DNA of 60,453 bases from Acetobacteraceae bacterium (GCA_947455205.1 CANGNF010000031.1:1-60453), one strand, 5' to 3'; shown: positions 28,077-36,147, counted from the first letter of the stretch. Notes: generated from the letters alone by a model not told the origin. Numbers and translations are program-made.

Positions 28077-28877
28077 TCAGGCCGGCGGGAAGCCGGCGAA
28101 GACGTAGCCCATCTGCCGCACCGTCACGATGCAGGCTTCGCCAAGGTCGTCCTGCAGCTTCTGCCGCAGGTGCAGCACGGCGTTGTCCACCGCGCGGTCA
28201 CCCGGGCGCCAGTCGCGGCGGAACACCAGGCGGGTCAGCTCGTCGCGGGTCCGGGTTTCGCCCGGCGTCTGCGCCAGGGCTGAAAGCGTGTCGAACTCCG
28301 CGGTGGTCAGCCGCAGCGGCGTGCCGTCCGGCCGGTAGACCCTGCGTTCCGCCTGCACCACGCGCCAGCCGGTACGGGCCGGGGCGGCAACGGCCACCGG
28401 GGCTGCCGGGGCGGCGGGCGCGAAGGCCGGCCGCACCGAAGGCCGGCGCAGATGGGCGCGCAGCCGGGCAACCAGCTCTCGGCCGGAAACCGGCTTCAGC
28501 AGGAAGTCGTCGGCGCCCTGCTCCAGGCCCAGCACGCGGTCCATTTCCTCGCGGTTGCCGGTGTGCATCAGGATCGGCACGTCCGTCATGCTGCGCAGCT
28601 GCGGCAGCATCACCAGCGTGTCCACGGTGCCGAAGCGCTGGTCCAGCAGGATGGCGTCCACCTTCTGCTGCTGCAGCACGGCCACAAGGTCGCCGAAGCT
28701 GTTCACCTCGATCGCCCGCATGCCGTAGCGCTGGATGTAGTCCGCGACCTCACCGGTCAGCGCCGCCTCGTCATCCGCCACCACCACCGTGGGCAGGGCA
28801 TTGTCGAAGCTGGTCATCATGCCAAGGGCGGCGGCCTGGGAAGGCGCAACGCCTGGCACTGTTTGCAAAGAAATCAT
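28077..28877 (-). CDS. OmpR-family response regulator
   Basis: DNA-binding two-component regulator of 266 residues. Receiver domain at about residues 28-145: VVVADDE acid pocket, phospho-acceptor Asp79 in ILLDQRFGT, Thr in LMHTGN, Lys in FLLKPVSG. An Ala/Pro linker follows, then a winged-helix domain at 170-262 (LRLTTAEFDTLSALA, DRAVDNAVLHLRQKL, VRQMGYVF). The start ATG 28877 has GGGGGA seven bases upstream. ATG codons at residues 20-21 are alternatives. Its leader carries the same element as the divergent receiver gene, hinting at shared control or autoregulation. The convergent kinase is the probable partner. Confidence 0.92.
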   Translation of the reverse strand: MISLQTVPGVAPSQAAALGMMTSFDNALPTVVVADDEAALTGEVADYIQRYGMRAIEVNSFGDLVAVLQQQKVDAILLDQRFGTVDTLVMLPQLRSMTDVPILMHTGNREEMDRVLGLEQGADDFLLKPVSGRELVARLRAHLRRPSVRPAFAPAAPAAPVAVAAPARTGWRVVQAERRVYRPDGTPLRLTTAEFDTLSALAQTPGETRTRDELTRLVFRRDWRPGDRAVDNAVLHLRQKLQDDLGEACIVTVRQMGYVFAGFPPA

Positions 28878-28883
28878 CCCTCT

Positions 28884-28912
28884 ATCCCCCAGAGGTTAAG
28901 ATCTCACTTTAA
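28884..28912 (-). promoter_or_regulatory. Leader element of the OmpR-type regulator gene (copy 1 of a mirrored pair)
   Basis: Read toward the gene: TTAA, nine bases, TTAAC, then CTCT, GGGGGAT and, six bases later, the ATG. As plus-strand text the core is TTAAGATCTCACTTTAA at 28896-28912. It matches the core before the divergent gene, TTAAGACGTCACGTTAA, at 14 of 17 positions, and the GGGGGAT box has nearly the same spacing. Likely a shared operator/promoter plus ribosome binding site. The CtrA consensus needs a seven-base gap, so CtrA is not claimed. Confidence 0.5.
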
Positions 28913-28918
28913 GAAGAA

Positions 28919-28958
28919 CTGTTTCTTGGTCAGGCCCCCCAGCCTTCTTAAGAAACAG
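28919..28958. repeat. 9-bp inverted repeat in the divergent regulator region
   Basis: CTGTTTCTT at 28919-28927 and AAGAAACAG at 28950-28958 are exact reverse complements separated by 22 bases. They sit between the two mirrored leader elements, nearer the OmpR-type gene. Arm spacing of about three helical turns suits a dimeric DNA-binding protein; the hairpin is otherwise unpaired. Confidence 0.5.
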
Positions 28959-29094
28959 CTTGAAGCAGCGTCCCCCACTGCGTCGGCGGCCATAGTCAGC
29001 AGAACTCGACAACATCCGCAAGGGTAAATGCTTCATCAACAGTGCCGAGGCGACCGGCATTCTTGCGCTTTCGTGTGAGCAGCCCCGCCGAAAC

Positions 29095-29122
29095 TTAAGA
29101 CGTCACGTTAACTTCGGGGGAT
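29095..29122 (+). promoter_or_regulatory. Leader element of the degenerate receiver gene (copy 2 of a mirrored pair)
   Basis: TTAAGACGTCACGTTAA at 29095-29111 followed by CTTC and GGGGGAT at 29116-29122, five bases before the ATG at 29128. It mirrors the leader of the divergent OmpR-type gene in order and spacing. GGGGGA serves as the ribosome binding site. The TTAA-N9-TTAAC part is the candidate operator. Confidence 0.5.
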
Positions 29123-29127
29123 CTGAC

Positions 29128-29670
29128 ATGCGTTTCGTAGCGAAGAAGTCCAATAAGTCCGGCGGCTTGCAGGAAATCGCTGAGAAGAAGGCACAGCTTG
29201 GCCTGCCGCAGATGCCGCAAGGCGCCGACATCTACAGCCACGACCTGGCGGTGCTGGTGCTGAACGAGGAGGCCGACGTGCTGGACGAGGTGGCCGCCAT
29301 GCTGCGCCGCCGCGGCCTGACCGTGCACCTGGCCGGCTCCGCCACCGAGGCACGGTCGCTGATGATGGCGCACCCGGAGATCGGCGTGATGCTGGCCGAT
29401 ATCTGCCCGTTGGAGGGCGAGGCCCTGCAGCTGGCGGCCAATGTGCTGGCCGGCAAGGCGCCGCTGCCGGCGGTGGAGCTGGTGCTGATCACCGGCTACG
29501 CCCATCGGGTTGAGGCGGCCAGCGGCCCGCTGATGAACCACATCGGCCTGCTGCAGGAGCCGTTGAAGTTCCGCGACATTTCCGCCGCGGTCAGCCAGGC
29601 GCTGTCGCGCTCCGCCGCCCGCCGGGCGCTGCCCGGGTCGCTGAACCTGCGCCACTACGACGCCGACTGA
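29128..29670 (+). CDS. Stand-alone degenerate receiver-domain protein
   Basis: A 180-residue protein with a basic N-terminal extension (about residues 1-35) and a receiver-like domain. Visible: VLVLNEEADVLDEVAAML with acidic Glu47/Glu48, candidate phospho-acceptor Asp91 in VMLADICPLEG, and Thr122 in VLITGYA. The conserved Lys-Pro is replaced by Gln-Glu-Pro (LLQEPLKF), so normal phosphorylation-driven switching is doubtful. No output domain is present. It diverges from the OmpR-type regulator with a matching leader and precedes the GH8 gene by 96 bases, suggesting a regulatory link that is not proved. Confidence 0.75.
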   Translation: MRFVAKKSNKSGGLQEIAEKKAQLGLPQMPQGADIYSHDLAVLVLNEEADVLDEVAAMLRRRGLTVHLAGSATEARSLMMAHPEIGVMLADICPLEGEALQLAANVLAGKAPLPAVELVLITGYAHRVEAASGPLMNHIGLLQEPLKFRDISAAVSQALSRSAARRALPGSLNLRHYDAD

Positions 29671-29766
29671 CTGCCCGCCGTCGCCCCCGCGTCGCGGCAC
29701 CTGTCAGGGGACGGGTGCCGCCACCGGGAGGTGGGTGCCCTTTCCCTCCCAAAATCAGGTATCGCC

Positions 29767-30987
29767 ATGCACAATCCACAGCTTTCCGCTGGGGGCCTGG
29801 GTCGCCGCGCGCTGTTCGCCGGGATCGGTGGCGCCGGCATGGCCATGCTGCCACACCGGGCCCGGTCCGCCGCCGTTGCCTCGGACCAGGCGCAGTGGCT
29901 GGAATTCCGCCAGCGCTTCATCACCGCCGAAGGCCGCGTGGTGGATACCGGCAATCGCAACATTTCCCATTCGGAAGGCCAGGGCTACGGCCTGCTGCTG
30001 GCCGAGGCCTTCGACGACCGCCCCACCTTCGACCGGCTGCTGCGCTGGACCCGCGCCACGCTGCTGCGCCCGGAAGGTCTGCACGCCTGGCGCTTCCGCC
30101 CGGGTGGGGTGGGCGTGGACGACAACAACAACGCGACCGACGGCGACCTTTATATCGGCTGGGCGCTGCTGCGCGCGGCGCAGCGCTGGGATGACGCCGG
30201 TTATGGCACCCTGGGGCTGTCGCTGGGCCAGGCAATCAGCCGCCTTGTGGTGCTGCCGGTGCATGGACGCCGCCTGCTGCTGCCGGGCCGCCAGGGCTTT
30301 GCCGATGCCAACCGGGTGCTGCTGAACCCGTCCTACTATGCCTTTCCGGCGCTGGCCGCCTTTGGCCAGGCCAGCGGCGACCCGGTCTGGCAGGCGCTGG
30401 TCGAGGACGGCGTGAAGCTGCTGCGGGACGCGCGCTATGGCCGGTGGGGTCTGCCGGCCGATTGGGTGCAACTGCCGCGCGGTGAAAGCGCCACGCCGGT
30501 GATGGCGCAGGGCCGGCCGCCGCGGTTTTCCTACGACGCGGTCCGGGTGCCGCTGCACCTGGCCTGGGCCGGGCTGAGCAGCGAGCCGGCGCTGGATGCC
30601 GCCGCCCGCTTCTGGACCGACACCGCCGGTGCCGCGCCACCGGCCTGGACCGACCTGCGGACCGGGCAACTGAGCGGCGACCTGGCCTCCAGCGGCATGG
30701 CGGCGATTGCCACGGTGGCGCTGGAAAGCCGGCGCGGCCGGGCCAATCCGCAGGCGCTGCCCCGGGTGGCGCAGGCGCGGGACTACTACGCCGCGGCGCT
30801 GACCCTGCTGGCGCGGCTGGCCGCCAACGAGGCCCCGCCGCCCGGCATGGCACCGCGCCCCCTGGCGTCGCGGCCCGTGGTGGTGGCGACGTCGCCGGAA
30901 AAGGCCGAGAGCACCGCCAAGCCACAGGTGGTCAGCTTTGGCCAAGGGCTGGCGCGGGGCGCCGCCAGCCTGCTGGGTGCCCGCTGA
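29767..30987 (+). CDS. Glycosyl hydrolase family 8 (endoglucanase-like), exported
   Basis: GH8 family, which includes endo-beta-1,4-glucanases (BcsZ) and related enzymes. The 406 residues start with a Tat-like signal, GRRALFAGIGGAGMAML. Family motifs: ISHSEGQGYGLLLA with the catalytic acid Glu, DDNNNATDGDLYIGWAL with the conserved Asp, NPSYYAFPALAAF, and PADWVQL. A low-complexity tail lies after residue 350. No bcsA/B/C cellulose synthase genes flank it, so a substrate beyond cellulose or a distant partner is possible. ATG 29767 starts at the signal peptide; an earlier in-frame codon at 29731 would bury it. Confidence 0.88.
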   Translation: MHNPQLSAGGLGRRALFAGIGGAGMAMLPHRARSAAVASDQAQWLEFRQRFITAEGRVVDTGNRNISHSEGQGYGLLLAEAFDDRPTFDRLLRWTRATLLRPEGLHAWRFRPGGVGVDDNNNATDGDLYIGWALLRAAQRWDDAGYGTLGLSLGQAISRLVVLPVHGRRLLLPGRQGFADANRVLLNPSYYAFPALAAFGQASGDPVWQALVEDGVKLLRDARYGRWGLPADWVQLPRGESATPVMAQGRPPRFSYDAVRVPLHLAWAGLSSEPALDAAARFWTDTAGAAPPAWTDLRTGQLSGDLASSGMAAIATVALESRRGRANPQALPRVAQARDYYAAALTLLARLAANEAPPPGMAPRPLASRPVVVATSPEKAESTAKPQVVSFGQGLARGAASLLGAR

Positions 30988-31148
30988 CGACGACAAAAGC
31001 CGACAAGCGGGACAGTAATGCCAAGTCACGACAAGGTCGCCGTCGGTTGAATAAAGTCGCCGACATGGCTTGAGCCATCCGCCCGCCGGCGCGACACTGC
31101 CCGCCAAGCCCGGCCTCGGCCGGGGAAAACAAGACGGGACGGACGCCA

Positions 31149-32111
31149 ATGACAACGCGGCGAGCAACGCTGCTGCTGCCGGGGCTGCTGCTGGGTGCCG
31201 GCGCCCGGGCCCAAGGGGCGGAATGGCCCGACCGCCCGGTGCGGATCGTGGTGCCCACCGGCGCTGGCGGCATCACCGACATATTGGCGCGCATCGTCGC
31301 CCAGCACCTGGCGCCGCGCATCGGCCAGCCCGTGGTCATTGAAAACCGGCCGGGCGCCTCCGGCATCATCGGCACGGAAGCCGTGGTCCGCAGCCGGCCG
31401 GACGGCACCACACTGCTGATGGTCTATCCCAGCCACCCCGCCAACCCCGCGCTGAAGGCCCGCCTGCCCTACGATACCGAGCGCGACCTAGCGCCGATCT
31501 CCATCGTCTCCACCGTGGCGACCGTGGCGCTGGTGCCGAAGGAAAGCCCAGACCGCACCGCCGCCGACCTGATTGCCCGGGCGAAGCGGGAAAGGCTGGC
31601 CTATGCCTCGGTGGGCGCCGGGTCGCTCGCGCACCTGGCCAATGCGCTGTTCTGCTCCATGGCGGGCATCGAGATGCTGCACGTGCCGTTCCGCAGCGCG
31701 CCGGAGGCCCATGCCAGCGTGATGAAGGGCGAGGTGGCGATGTTCCTCGACCCGCCGATCACCACCCTGCCGCTGCTGCAGGGCGACAAGGTCCGCGCCA
31801 TCGGCGTTTCCACGCGGGCGCGGCTGGCGGCGCTGCCCAACGTGCCGACCATTGCCGAAAGCGGGCTGCCGGGCTTCGAGGCGCTGGGCTGGAACGGGCT
31901 GCTGGCCCCGGCCGGCACGCCCCCTGCCCTGGTCCAGCGCTATTCGGCCGCGGTGCGGGAGATTCTGACCGACCCGGCGGTGAAGGCCGAGTTCACCCGC
32001 CACGGCACCGACGCGGTGCCCACCAGCCCCGAGCAATTCGCCAGCATCATCCATGCGGATATCCAGAAATGGGGCCGGGTGGTGCGCGAGGCCGGCATCA
32101 CGCCGGACTGA
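31149..32111 (+). CDS. Bug-type TTT substrate-binding receptor
   Basis: Periplasmic receptor of the tripartite tricarboxylate transporter (TctC/Bug) family, 320 residues. N-terminal signal RRATLLLPGLLLGAGARA; mature start WPDRPVRIVVPTGAGGITDIL shows the Bug beta-strand and Gly-rich loop. Other landmarks are VIENRPGASG, HVPFRSAPEA and PTIAESGLPGFEAL. The ligand is probably a carboxylate or amide but cannot be predicted. It is followed 13 bases later by an alpha/beta-fold gene. Upstream, a 161-base gap holds a GC-rich palindrome at 31109-31124 and two GTCGCCG direct repeats. Confidence 0.92.
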   Translation: MTTRRATLLLPGLLLGAGARAQGAEWPDRPVRIVVPTGAGGITDILARIVAQHLAPRIGQPVVIENRPGASGIIGTEAVVRSRPDGTTLLMVYPSHPANPALKARLPYDTERDLAPISIVSTVATVALVPKESPDRTAADLIARAKRERLAYASVGAGSLAHLANALFCSMAGIEMLHVPFRSAPEAHASVMKGEVAMFLDPPITTLPLLQGDKVRAIGVSTRARLAALPNVPTIAESGLPGFEALGWNGLLAPAGTPPALVQRYSAAVREILTDPAVKAEFTRHGTDAVPTSPEQFASIIHADIQKWGRVVREAGITPD

Positions 32112-32124
32112 GGAAGGACCCCAG

Positions 32125-32934
32125 ATGCCCAGCTACCCCGCCGGCAACGGCTGCGACCTGCATTATCGCGACGACTGCTTCGCCGACGCCTGGGCGACGC
32201 CCGAGGCCGCCCTGCTGCTGCACGGCAATGCCGAAAGCGGCCAGGCCTGGAATGCCTGGATGCCCGTGATGGGCCGCGAGTTCCGGGTGATCCGGCCGGA
32301 CATGCGCGGCTTCGGCGCCTCCACCCCCATGCCGCGCGACTATGGCTGGAGCTTCGATGAGTTGGTCGCCGACTATGTCGGGCTGCTGGACCATCTGGGC
32401 CTGGGCGCCGTGCATGTTGTGGCGGCCAAGGTGGCGGGCCCTATCGCCATGCGGCTGGCGGCGCTGCACCCCGGCCGGGTCAAGTCCCTGGTGCTGCTGG
32501 GCACGCTGGTCTCCGGCACCTCATCGCTGGGGGACAGGCATGCATCCTGGGTGAAGAAGATCACCGAGGAGGGCGTGGAGGCCTGGGCGCGCTGGACCAT
32601 GCCGGGGCGGCTGGGCACTGCCTGCCCGCCGGAGATGCTGGAAGGCTGGAGCAAGCTGATGGGCGCGACCGCGCTTTCCACCCAGCTGGGCTTCATGGGC
32701 GGCGTGCCCGGCCTGGATGTCCGCGGCGACCTGAAGGACATCAAGGCGCCGACGCTGGTGGTGAACACCGACGCCAGCGGCATCGACGGCATGGACGCGA
32801 CCCTGGCCTGGCAGCGGCAGATCAAGGGCAGCGAGCTGATGATCGTGCCGGGGGACAGCTACCACGTGGCCGCCAGCCACCCGGTGCAATGCGCGGCGGC
32901 GACGGTTGAGTTCATTCGGAGGCGGGGACGTTGA
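32125..32934 (+). CDS. Alpha/beta-hydrolase fold protein lacking the catalytic serine
   Basis: Alpha/beta-hydrolase fold of 269 residues: oxyanion segment LLLHGNAESGQAW, strand-turn VIRPDMRGFGAST, and C-terminal GDSYHVAASHP with the usual His. The nucleophile elbow, normally G-x-S-x-G, reads AAKVA (VVAAKVAGPIA), with Lys102 where Ser should be. It may therefore not be a standard esterase; a lyase-like or non-catalytic role is possible. ATG 32125 fits, with AGGAAGGACC upstream. The stop overlaps the carboxyltransferase start by four bases (TTGA), so the two are coupled and probably act on the same compound. Confidence 0.85.
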   Translation: MPSYPAGNGCDLHYRDDCFADAWATPEAALLLHGNAESGQAWNAWMPVMGREFRVIRPDMRGFGASTPMPRDYGWSFDELVADYVGLLDHLGLGAVHVVAAKVAGPIAMRLAALHPGRVKSLVLLGTLVSGTSSLGDRHASWVKKITEEGVEAWARWTMPGRLGTACPPEMLEGWSKLMGATALSTQLGFMGGVPGLDVRGDLKDIKAPTLVVNTDASGIDGMDATLAWQRQIKGSELMIVPGDSYHVAASHPVQCAAATVEFIRRRGR

Positions 32935-34523
32935 GCAACACCAAGGCGGTCTCTCCGCCCGACAACAGCTGGGAACCGGAACTGGCGGACCTCCGCCATC
33001 GGGAGGCTCTGGCCAAGCGCATGGGCGGCGCCGACAAGGTGGCGCGCCAGCACGCCGGCGGCCGGCTGACGGTGCGGGAGCGCGTGGACCAGGTGCTGGA
33101 CACCGGCAGCTTCCACGAGGTCGGCGCCATCGCCGGCAAGGCCCAGTACGACGCGGACAACGAGTTGGTGGACTTCACCCCCAGCAACTGCGTCATGGGC
33201 CGCGGCCTGGTGGATGGCCGGCCCGTGGTGGTCTGCGGCGACGACTTCACCGTGCGCGGCGGCAGCGCCGATGCGACCATCCGCGACAAGCCGATCATGG
33301 CGGAACGCATGGCGGCCGACCTTCGGTTGCCGATCATCCGCATCATCGAAGGGTCGGGCGGCGGCGGGTCGGTCAAGACCATCGAGACGACGGGCCGCGC
33401 CAACCTGCCGGGCGGCGTCGGCGGCACCTGGATGTACCACCACACCGGGGACAACCTCTCCCGCGTGCCCTGCGTGGGCCTGGGCCTGGGCAGCGTGGCC
33501 GGGCTGGGCGCGGCGCGGCTGGCGGCGACGCATTTCTCCATCATGGTGAAGGAGACCTCGGCGATGTTCGTCGCCGGTCCGCCGGTGGTCTCCGCGCTGG
33601 GCAAGCCGATCACCAAGCAGGAGCTGGGCGGCTGGGAAATCCAGTGCAAGGCCGGCGGCGTGGATCACGCGGTGGACAGCGAGCCGGAGGCCTTCGCCGC
33701 CGCGCGCCGCTTCCTCAGCTACCTCCCCTCCAGCGTCTGGGAACTGCCGGCGCGCCAGCCGAGCACGGACGACCCGGAGCGCCGGGTGGAGAAGCTGATA
33801 TCAGCCATCCCTCGCAACATCCGCCAGACCTACCGCGCCCGCCCGATCATCGAGAGCCTGGTGGATGAGGGCAGCTTCTTCGAGATGGGCAAGCTGTTCG
33901 GCCGGCCGATCATCACCGGACTGGCGCGCCTGCAAGGCCTGCCGGTGGCGGTGATGGCCGGCGACCCGATGTTCTATGCCGGCAGTTGGACCGCGGATGC
34001 CTGCGCCAAGGTCATCCGCTTCGTCGACCTGGCGGAGACCTTCCACCTGCCGGTGGTCTACCTGATGGACTGCCCGGGCTTCATGATCGGGCTGGAGGCT
34101 GAGCAGCGCGCCACCATCCGTTGGGGCGTGCGGGCCATGGCCGCGGTGAACCAATGCACCGTGCCGTGGTGCACGGTCATCCTGCGCAACGCCTTCGGCG
34201 TGGCCGGCGTGGTGCACCAGCCGGCCAGCCGCTATTCCATGCGCTATGCGTGGCCCTCGGCCCGCTGGGGCAGCCTGCCGCTGGAAGGTGGGATCGAGGC
34301 GGCCTATCGCGCCGACCTGGATGCTGCGGAAGACCGCGGGGCCAAGCTGGCGGAGATCGAGGGCCGCCTGCAGAAGCTCCGCAGCCCGCTGCGGACCGCG
34401 GAAGCCTTTTGGGCCGAGGAGATCATCGACCCCCGCGACACCCGCAAGCTGCTGTGCGAGTTCAGTCGGCTGGCGGAACCGCTGCGCGCGCCGGGGCAGC
34501 GCAGCCACGGGCTGCGTCCCTAG
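32931..34523 (+). CDS. Acyl-CoA carboxylase carboxyltransferase subunit (PccB-like)
   Basis: Transfers CO2 between biotin and an acyl-CoA (propionyl-, methylcrotonyl- or geranyl-CoA carboxylase beta family). The 530 residues have two crotonase-type halves: ARQHAGGRLTVRERVDQVLD at the N-terminus, EGSGGGGSVKTIE oxyanion region, then MDCPGFMIGLEAEQ and NAFGVAGVVHQPASR in the second half. The start is TTG 32931 with GGAGG nine bases upstream. No biotin carboxylase/biotin carrier (alpha) subunit is encoded nearby, so it must borrow one or work as a decarboxylase or transcarboxylase (inference). Confidence 0.88.
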   Translation: MSNTKAVSPPDNSWEPELADLRHREALAKRMGGADKVARQHAGGRLTVRERVDQVLDTGSFHEVGAIAGKAQYDADNELVDFTPSNCVMGRGLVDGRPVVVCGDDFTVRGGSADATIRDKPIMAERMAADLRLPIIRIIEGSGGGGSVKTIETTGRANLPGGVGGTWMYHHTGDNLSRVPCVGLGLGSVAGLGAARLAATHFSIMVKETSAMFVAGPPVVSALGKPITKQELGGWEIQCKAGGVDHAVDSEPEAFAAARRFLSYLPSSVWELPARQPSTDDPERRVEKLISAIPRNIRQTYRARPIIESLVDEGSFFEMGKLFGRPIITGLARLQGLPVAVMAGDPMFYAGSWTADACAKVIRFVDLAETFHLPVVYLMDCPGFMIGLEAEQRATIRWGVRAMAAVNQCTVPWCTVILRNAFGVAGVVHQPASRYSMRYAWPSARWGSLPLEGGIEAAYRADLDAAEDRGAKLAEIEGRLQKLRSPLRTAEAFWAEEIIDPRDTRKLLCEFSRLAEPLRAPGQRSHGLRP

Positions 34524-34540
34524 CGCCGGGCGGCCGATTC

Positions 34541-34568
34541 ACGTCGCCGGTGCTGCCACCGGCGACGT
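34541..34568. terminator. 12-bp perfect hairpin between convergent genes
   Basis: ACGTCGCCGGTG at 34541-34552 and CACCGGCGACGT at 34557-34568 pair fully around the tetraloop CTGC. It sits between the carboxyltransferase stop and the cheZ stop and probably ends both transcripts. No T-run follows in either direction. Confidence 0.65.
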
Positions 34569-35144
34569 TCAGAACGCCAGCAGCCGGTCGATCTCGGCCT
34601 GGTCGATATCCGGCCCGCTGCCGCCGGTGGAGGTGATGACTGGCTTGGCCGCCTCCACTGCCGCGGCCTGGGGCGTGACCAGCCGGTCCAGCATGGTCTC
34701 CACGCTCTGCAGGTGCTCGATCGCGCGGCGCAGGCGCTGTCCGGTCAGGTCCTGGAAGGTGCAGGCCTCGAAGATGTCGTTGACCTTGGAAAGCAGCGCC
34801 GCCGGGTCCTTCTGGCCGCTGCTGGCCCAGTCCGCGATCGCCTCGGCTGCTTCCATGATGCTGTTGGCGGCCTGTTCAGTGGCGACCACTACGGCCTCCA
34901 GCTCGTTGCCGCTGTTGCGGGTGGCCAGGGTCGGCGCCGCCACCAGCCCGCCGATCTGCGCGTGGATCGCCGCGATCTGCGCGCCCAGGTTGCCCTCGCT
35001 GAACTCGGCCAGTTCCGCGGTGGCGTGCAACTCGGCGCTCAGCTCAGCAAAGCGGCGGTCCACGAAGCGGTGCAGGCTGTCCACCCGCCCACCCAGTTCG
35101 GACCGCACGACCTCGCGCAGCAGCGTTTCCAGATCCTCCGGCAT
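34569..35144 (-). CDS. CheZ-family phosphatase, orphan
   Basis: Helical protein of 191 residues resembling CheZ, which dephosphorylates CheY-P. The signature ACTFQDLTGQRLRRAIEHL carries Asp132 and Gln136, matching the catalytic Asp/Gln pair of CheZ. The C-terminus DIDQAEIDRLLAF resembles the CheY-docking peptide. ATG 35144 is preferred to 35168 because GGAGG lies seven bases upstream. No flagellar or chemotaxis gene is in the window, and its neighbours are metabolic. Its partner may be a CheY elsewhere or another single-domain receiver. Confidence 0.83.
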   Translation of the reverse strand: MPEDLETLLREVVRSELGGRVDSLHRFVDRRFAELSAELHATAELAEFSEGNLGAQIAAIHAQIGGLVAAPTLATRNSGNELEAVVVATEQAANSIMEAAEAIADWASSGQKDPAALLSKVNDIFEACTFQDLTGQRLRRAIEHLQSVETMLDRLVTPQAAAVEAAKPVITSTGGSGPDIDQAEIDRLLAF

Positions 35145-35193
35145 CGGCAGCCCTCCGGCTGGCACCATGCCGGGGCCTGGTTAACCAAAGCCC

Positions 35194-36147
35194 CTATTCC
35201 GCGCGGATTCCGGCGGCGTTGATCAGCTCGCGGAACTGCCGGCGGTTCGCCTCCATGCGGGATGCCAGCACGTCCGGGCCTTCGTAGATCGGCGTCAGGC
35301 CGTTATCCAGCAGGCGCTGGCGGAGCTGCGGCTGCTGCAGCCCGGTGCGGATGGCCCGTGCCCAACCCTCAATCGCCTCGCGCGGCATGGCCTTGGGCCC
35401 GCAGGCGGCGAACCAGCCGCTGATGGAAAAGCCCGGCACGTCGGCGGAGATGCGCGGCGCGGGGTAGCCGGGGTGGCCGGTGTCGTCCGCCACGGCCAGC
35501 AGGCGCAGCGAGCCGTCGCGGATCTGGCCGGAGACATCGGCCAGGTTGGTGATGAAGAAATCCACCCGGTGCCCCAGCAGGTCCACGATGGCCGGCGAGC
35601 CACCGCGATACGGCACGTGGACGATATCGATCGCGGCCATGCGCTTCAGCAACTCGCCGGCCAGATGCTGCGCGCTGCCGATGCCGGCACTGGCGAAGGT
35701 CAGCTTGCCCGGCTGCGCCCGCGCCGCGGCCAGCACCTGCGCCACGCTGCGGTACGGGCCATCCGCCGCCACCACCAGGCCGTAGGTGGAAAGCGCCAGG
35801 TTGGCCACCGGGATCATCTCGGTCACCACGTCCACCGGCAGGCGCTGGCCCGGCAGGTTGGGGCTGATGGTCATGGTGCCCATCGGGCAGGCCAGCACGG
35901 TGTAGCCATCCGGCGTGCCATGGGCCACGGCATCGGCGGCGATCATGCCATTGGCGCCGGTGCGGTTCTCCACCACCGTGTTCTGGCCCAGCACGGTGCT
36001 GGCCATCTCCGCGATCACCCGCGCTGTCAGATCCCCGGCGCCACCGGCGGGGAAGCCGATGATGACGCGCAGCGGGCGGTCCGGGAATTCGGCGCGGGCC
36101 AGCCCCGGCAGCAGCAGCAACAGCGCGGCGAACAGCAGGCGCGGCAT
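35194..36147 (-). CDS. Bug-type TTT substrate-binding receptor
   Basis: Exported receptor of 317 residues; signal PRLLFAALLLLLPGLARA, mature start EFPDRPLRVIIGFPAGGAGDL. Typical landmarks: VVENRTGANGMIAADAV, HVPYRGGSPAIVDLLGHRVDF, FSISGWFAACGP. ATG 36147 is chosen at the signal peptide. It diverges from another receptor gene (36308) across 160 bases, so the two share a control region in which no clear operator was recognised. Ligand unknown. Confidence 0.92.
   Translation of the reverse strand: MPRLLFAALLLLLPGLARAEFPDRPLRVIIGFPAGGAGDLTARVIAEMASTVLGQNTVVENRTGANGMIAADAVAHGTPDGYTVLACPMGTMTISPNLPGQRLPVDVVTEMIPVANLALSTYGLVVAADGPYRSVAQVLAAARAQPGKLTFASAGIGSAQHLAGELLKRMAAIDIVHVPYRGGSPAIVDLLGHRVDFFITNLADVSGQIRDGSLRLLAVADDTGHPGYPAPRISADVPGFSISGWFAACGPKAMPREAIEGWARAIRTGLQQPQLRQRLLDNGLTPIYEGPDVLASRMEANRRQFRELINAAGIRAE

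Noticed and set aside
28896..29111. CtrA binding sites at the TTAA pairs
   Set aside because: The CtrA consensus needs seven bases between the TTAA halves; both copies here have nine.
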